Assembly: GCA_963281155.1 (NCBI GenBank)
Contig: CAUJLY010000001.1
Span: 7,564,001 to 7,628,000 of the forward strand
Reading direction: 5' to 3'
DNA length: 64,000 bases
Source: Rhabditophanes sp. KR3021
Lineage: Eukaryota > Nematoda > Chromadorea > Rhabditida > Alloionematidae
This document shows, in pieces, positions 25,929-37,717 of the stretch (the first letter of the stretch is position 1; the number at the start of each line of letters is the position of its first letter). The position numbers were made by a program, and so were the translations under genes. Under the pieces are notes generated by a model. It did not search any database and was not told the DNA's origin. It saw nothing but the letters and a program-made list of their open reading frames with translations.

Positions 25929-27378
25929 CAGAGAAAACTATAAAGGAAAGTTACTTGTAAAAGAGTACATGTTTGATGACGTTTATATAGAGGATTAGAA
26001 TGCAATAAAGATAAGACGAGGTATAATAAAAAAAGGGTATCATTGTAATTGTTGTAATGATGAATAATTTACAAGCAATAAAGTCATCTTATGCAATCAG
26101 ACTAATTTGGCAAAATATGTGATAATTAAGAACTAGTTAGTTTCAGTGAACAAAAATATTATCGCATAAATAGTAGTGGAAAGTAGTAAATATAAAAAGA
26201 GATCTCAGGATTAAACGAAAAAATGTAAATGAAACCAGAAAATAATAAGTCCAAAAGGCGTGACATTATAGCACTAAACATGTATCTAAAAGACTCTTAA
26301 AATTAATTGAGTCTTAAATGGACGGGAAATTAATTATTTGCCCAAAAATGTACTACAAAAAAGCTTTTACTAGAAGCATTTGTGGGAATTAATTACTTTG
26401 GTATTAGTGTGTGATGACATCATAAATAATTAAAAATGGCAAAAGCAACATAACATGATTCAAATCAATTACCAAATAATAACTAAGCTCGAATCTAAAT
26501 TTTAAATTTTTTGTAGTCAAGTGAAAAAGAAATTATGTTATATTATTTTGGCAGTAGTGATTAAAGTGAATTTTAAAATAACAACTTTACACCCTTTTAA
26601 ATAGTGTAGTCTATTTGTTATACCACGCACATTACATCTGACATTTGATTTGGTAAATATTTGGTGTATGTATTAAAAAAAATGAATTCACACACACCTT
26701 TTGACGCAAGTTCCTTTTATCAAGAAAAAGCTGACCAAATAATTTGTTTTTAACTTTTTTGTTGATTAGATTTAATTGAAAGCTTGATTAGGGGAAGAGA
26801 AAACAGCTGAAATGCTTTAGATTGTATAACAAGCCGTCGTTATTTTATTAAGTGGGTTGCTACTTTGTATCAAAAAGCTATGATTATAAAATGAAGTAAC
26901 GTTTTTTGATGAATTTGAGGGTGAAAATCGATTCTCCCAAGGTAGTAATAGAATGATGAATTTTTAAAATCCTCTAAAAGAATTCTATTACTTCTTAACT
27001 ATTTCAAAAGATACGTGCAAATACGCAGCAAAAAAAGGAATGCAGGGGATGTTCAAACACAAGTAACACGTGCTACTTTTAATTCTTAAATAATGCGAAA
27101 AGAAATAGAGAAACTAGCGATATAGTTTAAAAATTAAAAATGCCATTTGCATCCGCTGACCCATTTTAGTAACTTTGTTGTGATTGTGATAAAGTTGAGT
27201 ATTAAGTGTCATTTATAACAAAATAGAATACATAAAATTCCACACATGTTGGGGAAAATCGTTTTAAGATAGGGGGACGCAATTCATGTCGACTATATTT
27301 ATATTAAGTTGGGTGGTGTGCAACTTTGGGTTTATTTGATTAGATTATTCTGTATTTTTGGTAAAACACAAACTAGGC
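25929..27378. other. Divergent intergenic region (SLC10 / RecQ promoters)
   Basis: About 1.45 kb between divergently transcribed genes. AT-rich, no open frame of note, no clear TATA box or known element. Confidence 0.4.
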
Positions 27379-29535
27379 ATGTCGAATGCACAACTTTCAG
27401 AACAATTGGGTGATATAAATGTTCAGTTGACGTCTATCAAGGAACAAATAAAGAAGTTAAGACAGGAAGAAAGAAGATTAGTCACATTGAAGGAAAAGGT
27501 AATTTGTTGATGCTATGGCGGGTAAATTTGTGTTTATTCTGAGATAATTAGTGTATCATGTGAATTAATATGAGGCTAAAATGTAATGTATTTTTAAAAA
27601 ATGCATGATTATTTGGATATGTTTAAAGTTGAATTTACACTAGCATTTGTAGAGAATTTTGATAAAGTATGCATTTTCAACTTAATCGACAGTGTAGATA
27701 ATTTGTTTAAATACTTGTTCAAAAGCAATAGTTTTCGCGCCCATTTAAGGCCAATTACACAAAATTAACTTATTATTTTTAGTTTAGCCTTGAAGACACC
27801 AATTTAAATGTGTATTAAGTTACTTAGCATTTTATGTATTCAAAACTCATTTCATGCGAAACAATCGAATGATTGATATATTTAGGTAGAAACGGACATT
27901 GAAACCGCTCTTCAATCGGCCGACAACGAAGAATGTTTAGAAGAATGGGAAAAGCCTGACAAAATTTGGATGCCGAAAGCCCTTTCCCTTCTCCAAAATA
28001 CATTCAAGTTAGAACGCTTCCGTCCATTGCAAATCAGTGCTATCAGCAGTATCATGGCCAATGAAGACTGCATTTTTATTATGTCAACAGGAGCCGGAAA
28101 GTCACTGATTTATCAGATGTGTGCTTTACTAAAAGACGGAGTAACAATAGTAGTATCACCACTAATCTCACTAATAGAAGATCAACTAAGATCTCTTCGA
28201 AAGTGTGGAATTTACGCTGCTACTCTCAATCAAAGTACTTCACAAGAAGAAACTAAAGAGATTATGGCTGAGCTTTCCAAAAAGACGGATATTAAGCTTA
28301 AGTTGTTGTATGTGACGCCTGAAAAGTTAGCTAAGTCTAAGAGAGTTATGAATAAATTGGACGTTTGTGCAAAGGCTGGAAATCTTGCTTTGGTGGCAAT
28401 TGACGAGGTTCATTGCATTAGTTCGATGGGTAATGATTTTCGGAGTGATTATAAGTTTTTGAATATTCTAAAGAGGCAATTCGGAGCACCGATTTTGGGA
28501 GTGTCTGCCACATTGACTTCTAACGTGTTAAGAGATGTCAAAGAAGTTTTAGGCATTCCGGCAGCATTAGTGTTCAAGGGAAATTTCAACAGAGAAAATT
28601 TAGTTTATCAAGTCAAAATAAAACCCCCTTCAATTGATGAATTTATTGACGAAGTTGTCACCTTGATCAATGGTCAATTCAAAAGCCAAAGCGGGATTAT
28701 TTACTGTTTTTCACGTAAAGAATGTGAAGAAGTAGCCTCTAAGCTATGTAAAAAAGGAATTAAATCTTTGCCTTATCACGCAAACTTGGAAGGTGCTGAA
28801 AGAAGCAGATGCCACGAATCTTGGAGTCAAGGAAAAACTCAAGTAATCACAGCTACAATTGCTTTTGGAATGGGAGTAGACAAGCCAAACATCAGATTTG
28901 TGATACATCATACTATTTCGAAAAGTATTGAAAATTATTATCAAGAAAGCGGCAGAGCTGGGAGAGATGGTTTATCCGCTCATTGTATCTTATACTTCAA
29001 ACTTACGGATGTCTTTAGACTATCAACTATGGTTTGTACTGAAAGAACGGGTATTGAACACTTGTATGGGATGATTCAATACACAATTAGTAATGATTGC
29101 CGTAGAAACATGGCTTCTCATTTCAACGAATCTTGGGATAATAGTTGGTGCCACCAAAATTGCTGCGATAATTATGACAAAACAATTAATCCGAATCATA
29201 CCCAAAAAAATGTTTATCAATTCTATGAAAAGGCAGTCGAATTTATTGACAAAGAAAAGTCAAAGGACGGTCGCATTACGGGAAATAAGTTACTCGAATT
29301 GATTTGCAAATCTCACAAGACTGAAGATAAACTTTTCATTGAAAAGGTAGTTGCATATTTATTCGTAGAGGGTTATTTGCAAGAAGACTTTCATTTCACA
29401 GCTTACTCTGTGATCTCATATGTAAAAGTTGGTACTGCAGCCTCATTCAAAGGAAAAGACCGGTGTGTCGTAAAGTATTTCCCGAAATCTGTTCAAAATG
29501 GACAAAGTTCAAGAAAAAGAAAGATGGTGGAATAG
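27379..29535 (+). CDS. RecQ-family ATP-dependent DNA helicase, RECQ1 type
   Basis: 3'-5' DNA helicase for replication-fork and recombination intermediates, nuclear. Exons 27379-27498 and 27886-29535, joined in phase 0; 589 residues. Exon 1 encodes a charged coiled coil (KEQIKKLRQEERRLVTLKEK) as in RECQL1. Then motif 0 (FRPLQ), Walker A STGAGKS (~107-113), DEVH box (~213-216), motif III SATLTSN, motif IV IIYCFSRKECEE, motif V ATIAFGMGVDKPNIRFVIHH, motif VI QESGRAGRDG, then the zinc-binding/RQC part (CRRNMASHFNE...CHQNCCDNYD) and a winged helix. There is no HRDC domain, and the total is close to human RECQ1 (649). Odd: the aromatic-rich loop, normally SQWGHDFRPDY, reads SSMGNDFRSDY, so Trp and His are replaced. 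An AATAAA signal is at 29679-29684. Confidence 0.95.
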
Positions 29536-29872
29536 TCAAAATTAGGTGACCTTAAAAAATCAAATAAAGATCACATTTTAATACACATTTAATTTATTTT
29601 ATAATTTTATTCTTTTCATATGTGGAAATCAGATGATTTCTTGTTGCTAACTGCCACTTTTAAACTTTTAATTTCATTAATAAAGGACAATATTCATGAA
29701 GATACTGACTATTATTTCGAAAGGCGACATTACTATCAAAAGAAGAGACTTCAAGGTTGGATATAAAAGGTAGACTTGTTAGAAAATGTAAACTTGTCAA
29801 TCAATGATTAATATTATATGTTTGTATGCATGTTTTATCTCCTTATTTTTAATAAAGAAAATTTAACTTTGT
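29536..29872. other. Short gap between convergent genes
   Basis: Holds the 3' untranslated regions of the helicase gene (poly(A) signal 29679-29684) and of the facing gene. Nothing else seen. Confidence 0.6.
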
Positions 29873-30865
29873 TTAATAATCTTCACTGTATAATGGGTTT
29901 TGCATAACGTAGGCAGCTTCATTGTCTTTGGATTCACGACGTGAATGAGTTGTTGAGTGAGGTCTGGGTGAATATAAGGGAGATGGGGCATTGTAATATT
30001 CTTTTGAATAATTGTCATTGCTAAAACCCCGTTCCCGGAGGTTTGTGGTGGGTGAAATCATCGAATGAGGCGACGTCATTGGTAGAGCAGCCAAGTAATT
30101 AGGATTAGGTTCGTAAGTCACGGTTTCCTTGTAATCTGTTAATGGCTTGCCGTCAATTATGTTGACTAATCTCTTTAAAGTAGTCTTACGAATTGTTGGT
30201 GACAATGCTGATGGTGATGCATTTAATGGAGCGACTGAACGAGGCGAAAGAGTGTTTATTGGTAGACCTGCAGCCGATGAGCGTCTTGAATGAGGTGAAT
30301 TGCTGAATGAAATGCCCGAACGAGGTGAATCTAAATTAAATTAATATAATGGATCGACCATTTTTGCAATAAACATACTCTGATTGCTAAAAGTTCTGGG
30401 GCTTCTTAGTGATTTTTTTGGATCTATTCTCGGAATATGATCAATATACAAAGACTCCAATGGAGGCAAAGGTTTCATCAACCTTTCCTGTTCATTTTGA
30501 TCCTTGCCATCAGACAAATAAACCGGACTAACTGGAGTAACAGGTCTCACTGGATCTTTTGGATTAGTTTCTATTTTAACAATAATCTCCCCATTTTCAT
30601 CCCGACCAAAGGTTTTTCTTTCAGTGTACTGATTTGTTGAATAAGAATGTTGTGGTTCAGCATCACCACCATGTACTCTCCTCTCAAATGATTCAATTAC
30701 ATGACTTTCCTCAGTCCCTAAATCCTAAAATAACTTATTTATAAAAGATGCGGATTAAAATAATCTGATCCATTAAATGAATGGTGATCATATAATTTAT
30801 TCGATCATGTCATTTTTTGCTTCACTTACTTCGAAATGTTTTTGTGAATGACTTGGTCGATTCAT
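29873..30865 (-). CDS. Unrecognised Pro/Ser-rich cytosolic protein (279 residues)
   Basis: Three exons, 30865-30830, 30724-30379 and 30330-29873, with introns of 105 and 48 bases; all junctions keep frame. Exon 1 is only 12 codons (MNRPSHSQKHFE). No signal peptide or membrane helix. The middle has a short structured-looking stretch (KTFGRDENGEIIVKIETNPK) followed by PVRPVTPVSPVYLSDGK. The C-terminal half is disordered, with repeated Ser-Pro/Arg-Ser units (SPRSGISFSNSPHSRRSS; LSPRSVAPLNASPSALSP) and many Tyr near the end (YNAPSPLYSPRPH; NPLYSEDY). These look like proline-directed kinase or tyrosine phosphorylation sites, as in scaffold or muscle-attachment proteins; this is inference only. I do not recognise the family. 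Confidence 0.75.
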
Positions 30866-32312
30866 TTTTGAATTATTTATAGAAATAGGCAAAATACAAA
30901 CGTCCTAGCAACGTAAAATTGTCGTTGAATAATGAAAAGTTTACCTTTCACTTGTCAAAAGAAAAATAGTAAGAATTTAGATAAAGTTAAATAGCTTTCA
31001 GCTCCACAAACAACACCAATGACTGTCTCTTGTATTTACACAATCAGTATACAGATAGCTTGGGACCGCTCTCACGTTATGTCTATAACCATTCCTCGAG
31101 CCCTGATTGTTGTTTTGTTCTTGTGGAGGGTAATATGTAGTACACTTAATTGTAAAGACTTTATGGTTTAAATAAAAAACTGGCCAAAACTGTTTTCTTC
31201 GACAAAGAAGTGGTTTTGTTCAAAAATAAAGCAATTGACGGTTCTTGTATCATTTTCCTCAAAATTCAACTCACATACTCATGAATAACAGTGTTTGTTT
31301 ATCGGTTATTCAAAGTATATTTACAATTATTACTTACACATTATTCAAAATATCAAACTTTTGCTGATAAAGATCAAACTGTCACATTTATAAATAATGG
31401 TATTAAATTTAAATAAATCCCATAGATATAAAAACAATATATGAACATAACAATAATTAGACAAAATATTATACATATTAACAGACTTGATTAGAATCAT
31501 AAACTGATAAATCACAAAAAATTGTTGCAACAAACAGTGGTGCTATAATTAACAAACAAGTTTTATTCCTACTTATAAGAAATTACATTATGATTGTACA
31601 ATTTTTTAGATTTACTTTTTTTACAACAAGTAAATTGAAGGTTCGGGAGATAAAAGGGTTTTTTAATGGATCACTTAAACTTATTTACAATCTTTTTAAC
31701 TTTCCAAAAAAGGTATAATGCTCAATTTACCTTGTTGATTAGATTGGATTAAAATAGTATGTGTAGCTGAAGATAAAATTTTAATCACTTTTACAATATC
31801 CTTTTCGATGCCCACAATTTAAATAAATATATCCTTAATTATATCAACAAAGGTTGTTACACATCCGTCTATTAATCCTTCATGGCTCCTTGAAAACAAG
31901 ATTTGAATATGTTGGTTTGTAATTAATCTAATATTCCATTGGTTCTTCTCTATAAACACCCAATAGTTGAGAAAATGCAGTATACATACAATCATCTGAC
32001 ATTCAAATAAGTTTATATCCATGAATCACAGACGCATACAAAAAGGATAACACTAAAAGGAGTAACAAATCAGGGGGTTTACTTAATATCATGGATATGT
32101 ATATTTATATATTTATACATTTAATATGAAATGGTTGTCTGTATGTACTATACTGTTTAAGGAATAAAGAAAAAGTAGGAAGCGCTTTCAGGACGATTTC
32201 GTCAATTATCAAAACCTGATCTTTTTAAGAGACGTGAAAAAGCTTTCTGAATATTGGCGATTTTTAATTTAAAACCACTTCATTCATTTCATACATTCAA
32301 TACTTTCTTCCA
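30866..32312. other. Divergent intergenic region
   Basis: No supported gene. The GC-richer segment around 31050-31140 lies upstream of the minus-strand gene and may be its promoter or a 5' exon. A 67-codon minus-strand frame at 31819-32022 has no further support. Confidence 0.4.
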
Positions 32313-34543
32313 ATGTGGTTAATAATTTTCTTACTTGGATCAATCCAATTAACGTTAACTCAAGAACTTTCAGTTCCCGCAACTATTGCTTTTGGGCAAC
32401 TTATAAATAGACTTGAACAATGTAAATATCTTCAAAATGCTACAAGTAAGTTAATATTTTTTGGGAGTTCTAATACGCATTTTGTTTAGATACTGAACAG
32501 CTTGCTAAGCATGAGTATGCTGCATATGAAAATTGTTTATATTATTATTTGGCTAGTGAACAACAAAAACTAGCTTTAAAAATTGGTGTTTTACATCCAC
32601 TCGCAACTTTACCACCAGGTTTGTTAGGAGGGAAAAACAAAAATTTATTAAAAGTAGCAACAAAATATTAAATTAGTCATCAGAAGTAATCTTAAGCTCA
32701 AATATTATTTTGCCAAGATGTCGGCAACATCACAACATTGACATGATTGGGTAGGCAGATTTCAAGCATACTGCATTTTCCATGGTCGCAGTTGGTGCTC
32801 TGTCTCTTGAATCTTTCAACTAAGGTGAATTCTAGGTCTCAGCTAGCTCTTTGGTAGGAACGGGAAGCTTGAGTTGAAAAGTTTCGGCTGGATGAGACCT
32901 GATCTTGTCCATTCTAGATTTTTCCTGTCGAACGAATCTCCGTTTTTAAGAGCACGATTGAATTCGGCAAAATGATGGTTAATTCTATCATGACATTCCA
33001 AGGCTACTTCAGTACTAAATTTCAAATGGCACTTCTTACACTTGAACTAGGCTTGTAAAATGCAGGAATAGTGGGTCTTGTCACTTCATAATTAGCTTCC
33101 TGACCATTAGTAACATCTCTCAAGTGTCGACCACTTCTTTTGACTTGTTTTGGCTTTAAGTTGTTCACAAAGACTGAAGAAATGGCTTCTATTGATAAAT
33201 TGAGAACATCTTCAAATGAGGAATGTATATTCTTTAACCCGAAATTATTGAATATCATGCACATATCTCCGAAGTATCTTAAGCTTGTTGCCTTATCCAG
33301 ATTTTCGACACGTTTAAACATAACTAATATTCATAATTAAAAAAATGTTCTTTTAAAAGAAACCTTTGATATGTAGTTTCTTCAAATTTAATACAATATT
33401 TAACTAACATTTTGCAGCTAATAAAGTTGTTGTTACAATTAACCAAATTACTTTGCAACAATATGAACTTAACGAATATACTAAAGTAAGTGATTAAATA
33501 AATGAATTTATTATTATTAATTTCCTTAGGAACTGAGAATCTCAGGATACGTTCAAGAACAATGGAGTGACTCCAGATTATCTTGGCCTACAGACAAATG
33601 GAAGACCAGCAAATTACAAATTCACTCTGCTAGCCATCTATGGGTCCCGATTTTGTCTCATCAGTCTTTCGAAACCGCTATAAGATCAGAAGATACTATG
33701 GAGATAAGAAGATTAGAAACATCCAACACCGGAAATGTTACAGGCACATTTTCCTACGGATTGAAGACAACTTGCGAAGACAATTTCTCAAACTATCCAA
33801 TGGATACCTTCAAATGTTGCTTTGAATTATCTCCTCATCTCCACCAAGATGTCATTAGATTCAAGACGAATGAACAGCCTATTTTCACTGATCCTAAATA
33901 TTTCAGAGAAAAGGGCTGGTTGATTTCAGGGTCAATTCCTTATAGTAATACCGAAGAATTATCAGAAATTTCACAATTAAATTTCTGCATCAATCTCCAA
34001 CGTAGTAATTCTTCCATTAAATTAGAGCTTAATTTGCCAGTCTTCATCTGTGCCTTGTTATTCCTTTTTTCAACTGTTTTTGGAAATATCAAATCCCAAC
34101 TTTTGATGAAACTATTCGTATTATTTTTGCAGTTCTTGACAATGATGCTTTTTAACGAAAGAATTGCTTCGCATTTGGGTGGAAACAATGCTATTCCTTG
34201 GATTATGAGAGTCCACGGATTCTGCATGATCATCAACACTTTATCCATTACAATCAGTGGCGCTATCATGTCGTTGACCAGAGTTCGCAGAACACTTCCC
34301 CCATATCAATGGTTAATCAAGGCTAGTAACATCGTCAACCGAATGATCTGCATAATTAATACCTCCGAAGAACCTGAGGAAATAACAAACTTCGAAAAAC
34401 ACGACTTAGAAAATACAGTTTCCTCAAGTTACAAAAAGTATCAATTAGACTGGACGAACGCCCTTATCGCTATCCATTCTCTCTTAGTGTATTCAATTAG
34501 TGGACTTTTCCTTTTCGGTTTCCTTTGCATGTATGCCGTCTAA
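32313..34543 (+). CDS. Divergent Cys-loop ligand-gated ion channel subunit
   Basis: Pentameric ligand-gated channel subunit for the cell surface. Exons 32313-32445, 32490-32618, 33418-33485 and 33530-34543 all join in frame; 447 residues. Signal peptide MWLIIFLLGSIQLTLTQ. The extracellular domain has RLSWPTDKW and SHLWVPILS, and a canonical Cys-loop with 13 residues between cysteines (CEDNFSNYPMDTFKC, about residues 185-199). Four hydrophobic segments follow: LPVFICALLFLFSTVFG, then around LLMKLFVLFLQFLTMML, then GFCMIINTLSITISGAIMSL, and a C-terminal one (LLVYSISGLFLFGFLCMYAV). The second segment lacks the usual polar pore pattern and the M3-M4 loop is short (~60 residues), as in poorly characterised nematode LGC subunits. 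Ligand and ion selectivity are unknown. Its 799-base second intron contains a minus-strand zinc-finger gene. Confidence 0.85.
32843..33321 (-). pseudogene. C2H2 zinc-finger gene nested in the channel intron, decaying
   Basis: Opposite strand to its host. Exons 33321-33085 and 33046-32843 join in phase 0 across a 38-base intron (donor GTGACA, acceptor CCTAG), giving 146 residues. The N-terminal ~79 residues look helical (VENLDKATSLRYFGDMCMIF; FEDVLNLSIEAISSVFVNNL). The junction completes one classical zinc finger, FKCKKCHLKFSTEVALECH then DRINH (C-x2-C-x12-H-x4-H). After FDRKN the frame ends soon, while another frame of the same strand reads on as RMDKIRSHPAETFQLKLPV and later NCDHGKCSMLEIC, both interrupted. 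This suggests a frameshift near 32910 and loss of the original C-terminus. It may be transcribed, but I think it is a gene in decay. Family unknown. Confidence 0.55.
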
Positions 34544-36197
34544 TCAAAATATTTTATGATTTATTAAATGTATATAAATAAGTTTATGTGTTATATTGCG
34601 ACAATTGATATCAAGCAAAACATGTGATTGTTATCAGTAAGTTATTGTAGTAATTGCAGAAATATATTCTCTAATTCCTTTAAGCAATTTTCCAAAATAA
34701 ATATAAATGGTTATTAAATTCTTTTGACATTGAAATATTTATAGGTAAATGCGTCATTAAAGTGTGACAAAATTGTCTTTAAAAAGGTGTTCAAATATTT
34801 TAAAAGTTGTAAAACAATTTTTTGAGTTTTATTTGTGTGTTTGAGCTTGATCTATAAAGATTAAAATTGTAAATCATGCTAAAGTTTGCCAACTAGCTTT
34901 AAATTTATTATAATAAACGTTTGAGGGTTGTAGACTGTATTGTTATTATTGTGTATATATTATCCTATGATCATATTACTTTTTTCGTATTATGTATGTT
35001 CATTAAGCGACGGATTAAATTGAACCAGAACATATCATATTATCAACATTAATGTAGATGTTATTGTTAAAATAAAATAGGTTAACTATTACACACATTT
35101 TAAATCATTATTTTGGCACTATTTTTATCCTATAATGATGTATTATTCATTCTAAATCAAGGAAAAGATGAATATTTAATAAATCATGCAACCTTATATT
35201 TTATTTGCTCATTCTTGTCTTTTCAAAGATTCTCAAATATTTAATTAATTTGTTAACTACTAGCCAGTCAAAGATTGCCCAATAGATAGACCCATCTTTA
35301 CATTTCCATATCTAAATAAGTTTGACATTTTGTGCATCCAAATTTTTCACACACTTTAAGAACGTGTATCGTAAATGTGGCGTTGTCCCAGTCATCCACA
35401 AATTTTATCTTTTCTGGTATCATTAAATAGTACATTTTGGGTATCATGTCATCCTAGATGACATTTCAAATAGTACCATGAGAAGAACATAACTAACTTT
35501 TTTCACCCTATATAATACCAAATATATACTGATGAAAAGCGCAAGGAGCCTTGATTTCGTTACATTTATACATATTATTCATGCAAGTCTTTTACTAAAC
35601 AGCTTAACTTCTTCTATTTATTATGTATTGTTTAGTAGTGAAGCATATTTACTACACATACTTTGATTAAACAACACATATCAAATGTTTAATAGCTATA
35701 TCAATATAATATTATTCTTCCAATTTAATGTCTTTGTGCCGTCCACTTCCTGTAGATAGACTTTTTTATTGCCATTAAACAGCCATTTTAAAATAAATAC
35801 GTATTTTTTGCAATTTTCTTAAACTAACTAAAAATATATAAAATTGTTATTGGCACTATTTTGATTCTTTTTTATTCTTCCGTTTCTTTAAGAAAACACA
35901 TTTTAAATCTCCAATTGGATGATTTTAAAAAATAATAAATTTATTTACTCTTATAAAATTGTTTACTTCCTATTCTTTAAGATGTACATTTATTTCAAAT
36001 AAAAGGGACATTCAATTCCTAAACATACAACACTTTCGCATCAAGGTTAATGCTTACTGTCATCGTTCATTCCTTGCACCAATCAAATGGCCTTTTGGCA
36101 TACAAACCCTCAATAATAACACAATTTTATAGGTTTTCTTATTACAAAATTGCTAAATGATTATTTGATTGTCAAAACAGAATATTACCTTATAAAA
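34544..36197. other. Intergenic between channel and glycosyltransferase genes
   Basis: 1.65 kb, AT-rich. The one item of interest is the minus-strand coding-like segment at 35298-35447, listed separately. The promoter of the transferase gene must lie in the last part; no clear TATA box is seen. Confidence 0.4.
35298..35447 (-). other. Candidate small exon with C-x4-C-x2-C motif
   Basis: A 49-codon frame starting MIPKMYYLMIPEKIKF and ending in a cysteine cluster (KVCEKFGCTKCQTYLDMEM). The base order is more protein-like than its surroundings. A splice-acceptor-like CTAG precedes it at 35454-35457. A GTAAAG donor lies in its last codons and would pair with a CTAG acceptor 42 bases on, the typical local intron size. 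A TTTATT (AATAAA on the minus strand) lies at 35200-35205. It may be one exon of a small gene I could not complete. Confidence 0.35.
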
Positions 36198-37577
36198 ATG
36201 GCAATAACATTTAAATTCAGGATATTACTAGTCTTCCTAATAGCTTTATCTATCATTTGTCTGCTATTAATTGGTATTAAAACAAATGGACAGACTCAAT
36301 TAATGAGAAGGTCAAACATCAAGGCAAATGTTGTATCAAATGAATCATTTGAAAGAATAGGAATTTTAGTATTTTCGGCTACGAGAACAGCGGCTATTAA
36401 AAATCACTTAAACTTGCTAGTCAAATATAGACCTGATTCTAAACAATTTCCTATTATTGTTTCGATTGATGGGTATAGTGAACAGCTAACAAAGTATGTT
36501 CAAACGTTTTCGGGTGAACATGAACAAATATTTAGTTGGAACCATGATCAAAATCAAACTTTAGTGAGGAATAAGCAGAATTATTTTTTAATTGCACATC
36601 ATTATAAATATGGGTTAGACAGGATATTTAGAGAGTACAATTTTGACAAGGTAATTGTGACGGAAGAAGATCTTGATATTTCCAGTGATTTCTTTTTGTA
36701 CTTTTATTCAATGCGAAAAGTCCTGGATAATGATCCCTCAATAATGTGTATTTCAGCTTGGAACGACAACGGTGGCAAAAATTTAATTAATCCAAAAGAA
36801 ACCTTATCATTTCATAGAACGGACTTCTTTCCTGGCTTAGGATGGATGTTGAAACGTTCATTTTGGGAAGAAATGTCGCCTATTTGGCCAGAAGCCTATT
36901 GGGATGACTTTTTAAGAGAACCTAAGACAAGACAATTAAGATCATGTGTTTATCCAGAAATTCCACGCACTTTACATAATCAAGCTGTGGCAGGTCGTGG
37001 ATCTAGTAATGGTTTATTTAGATCGTATCTTTCAAATATTATGCTTTCAACAGGAAATATTACGTATCATGATTTTGATGGTACAAATTTAATTAAAGGT
37101 AATTATGATAATTCTTTGTGGAATGAGATATCTAATTCGCAACAAATTACAATTGATCAAATAGCGAATATTAGTCATTTGACTGACAACCTAAGTTATT
37201 CATGTATTTATACTGACCCCAGAGATTACATTAAACTAGCTAAGCAGTATGGATTGATGCCAGATATAAGAGGCGGCGGAATGACAAGAACTTCCTACTA
37301 CGGAATAATAACTTTTTTCGTTAAGAACAAACGCTTTTATCTCATTCCACCAAACATAACTCAAGAATCCTTCAACCAAGATCCACATGAAAGTTTATAT
37401 AACAAAGATTGGTATGGGAAAACCCTATATCTTGAATTTGAAGAAACTTATTGCAAAAATAAAAGAATTCAATTGCCTAGACCGTGTGATCCAGCAAATA
37501 AAATCTTTAAACATTCTTTCCTCACAAGATATGAACAAAAGAAATTGGATGCTTATAAAGACATGATTGTTTATTAA
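36198..37577 (+). CDS. GnT-I/POMGnT1-family N-acetylglucosaminyltransferase
   Basis: Golgi type II membrane enzyme that adds beta-1,2-GlcNAc to mannose in N-glycans (GnT-I) or O-mannose glycans (POMGnT1). Intronless, 459 residues from MAITFKFRILL; the TTG-started upstream extension is unlikely. One signal anchor (~7-27), short stem, then the GT13 domain: IGILVFSATRTAAIKNHLN (~54-72), FPIIVSIDGYSE, the metal/UDP site VIVTEEDLDISSDFF (EED at ~156-158), SAWNDNGG, the RTDFFPGLGWMLKRSFWEE block, and the C-terminal MTRTSYYGIITFFVKNKRF. GnT-I enzymes usually have EDD at the metal site and POMGnT1 has EED, whereas the C-terminal block looks GnT-I-like, so subfamily is uncertain. GnT-I is ~445 residues. 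Poly(A) signal AATAAA at 37650-37655. Confidence 0.9.
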   Translation: MAITFKFRILLVFLIALSIICLLLIGIKTNGQTQLMRRSNIKANVVSNESFERIGILVFSATRTAAIKNHLNLLVKYRPDSKQFPIIVSIDGYSEQLTKYVQTFSGEHEQIFSWNHDQNQTLVRNKQNYFLIAHHYKYGLDRIFREYNFDKVIVTEEDLDISSDFFLYFYSMRKVLDNDPSIMCISAWNDNGGKNLINPKETLSFHRTDFFPGLGWMLKRSFWEEMSPIWPEAYWDDFLREPKTRQLRSCVYPEIPRTLHNQAVAGRGSSNGLFRSYLSNIMLSTGNITYHDFDGTNLIKGNYDNSLWNEISNSQQITIDQIANISHLTDNLSYSCIYTDPRDYIKLAKQYGLMPDIRGGGMTRTSYYGIITFFVKNKRFYLIPPNITQESFNQDPHESLYNKDWYGKTLYLEFEETYCKNKRIQLPRPCDPANKIFKHSFLTRYEQKKLDAYKDMIVY

Positions 37578-37717
37578 AAGGGTATATTCTTTAATTAAAT
37601 ACTTACGGGAATTTGCATTTAATTTTTAATTTTCTTTAAATTTATTGATAATAAAATTTTAAAGTATTTCAGTTTGTTGATGCTTGAACAGAAAATATGC
37701 GAATATTGTGCTTTTAA

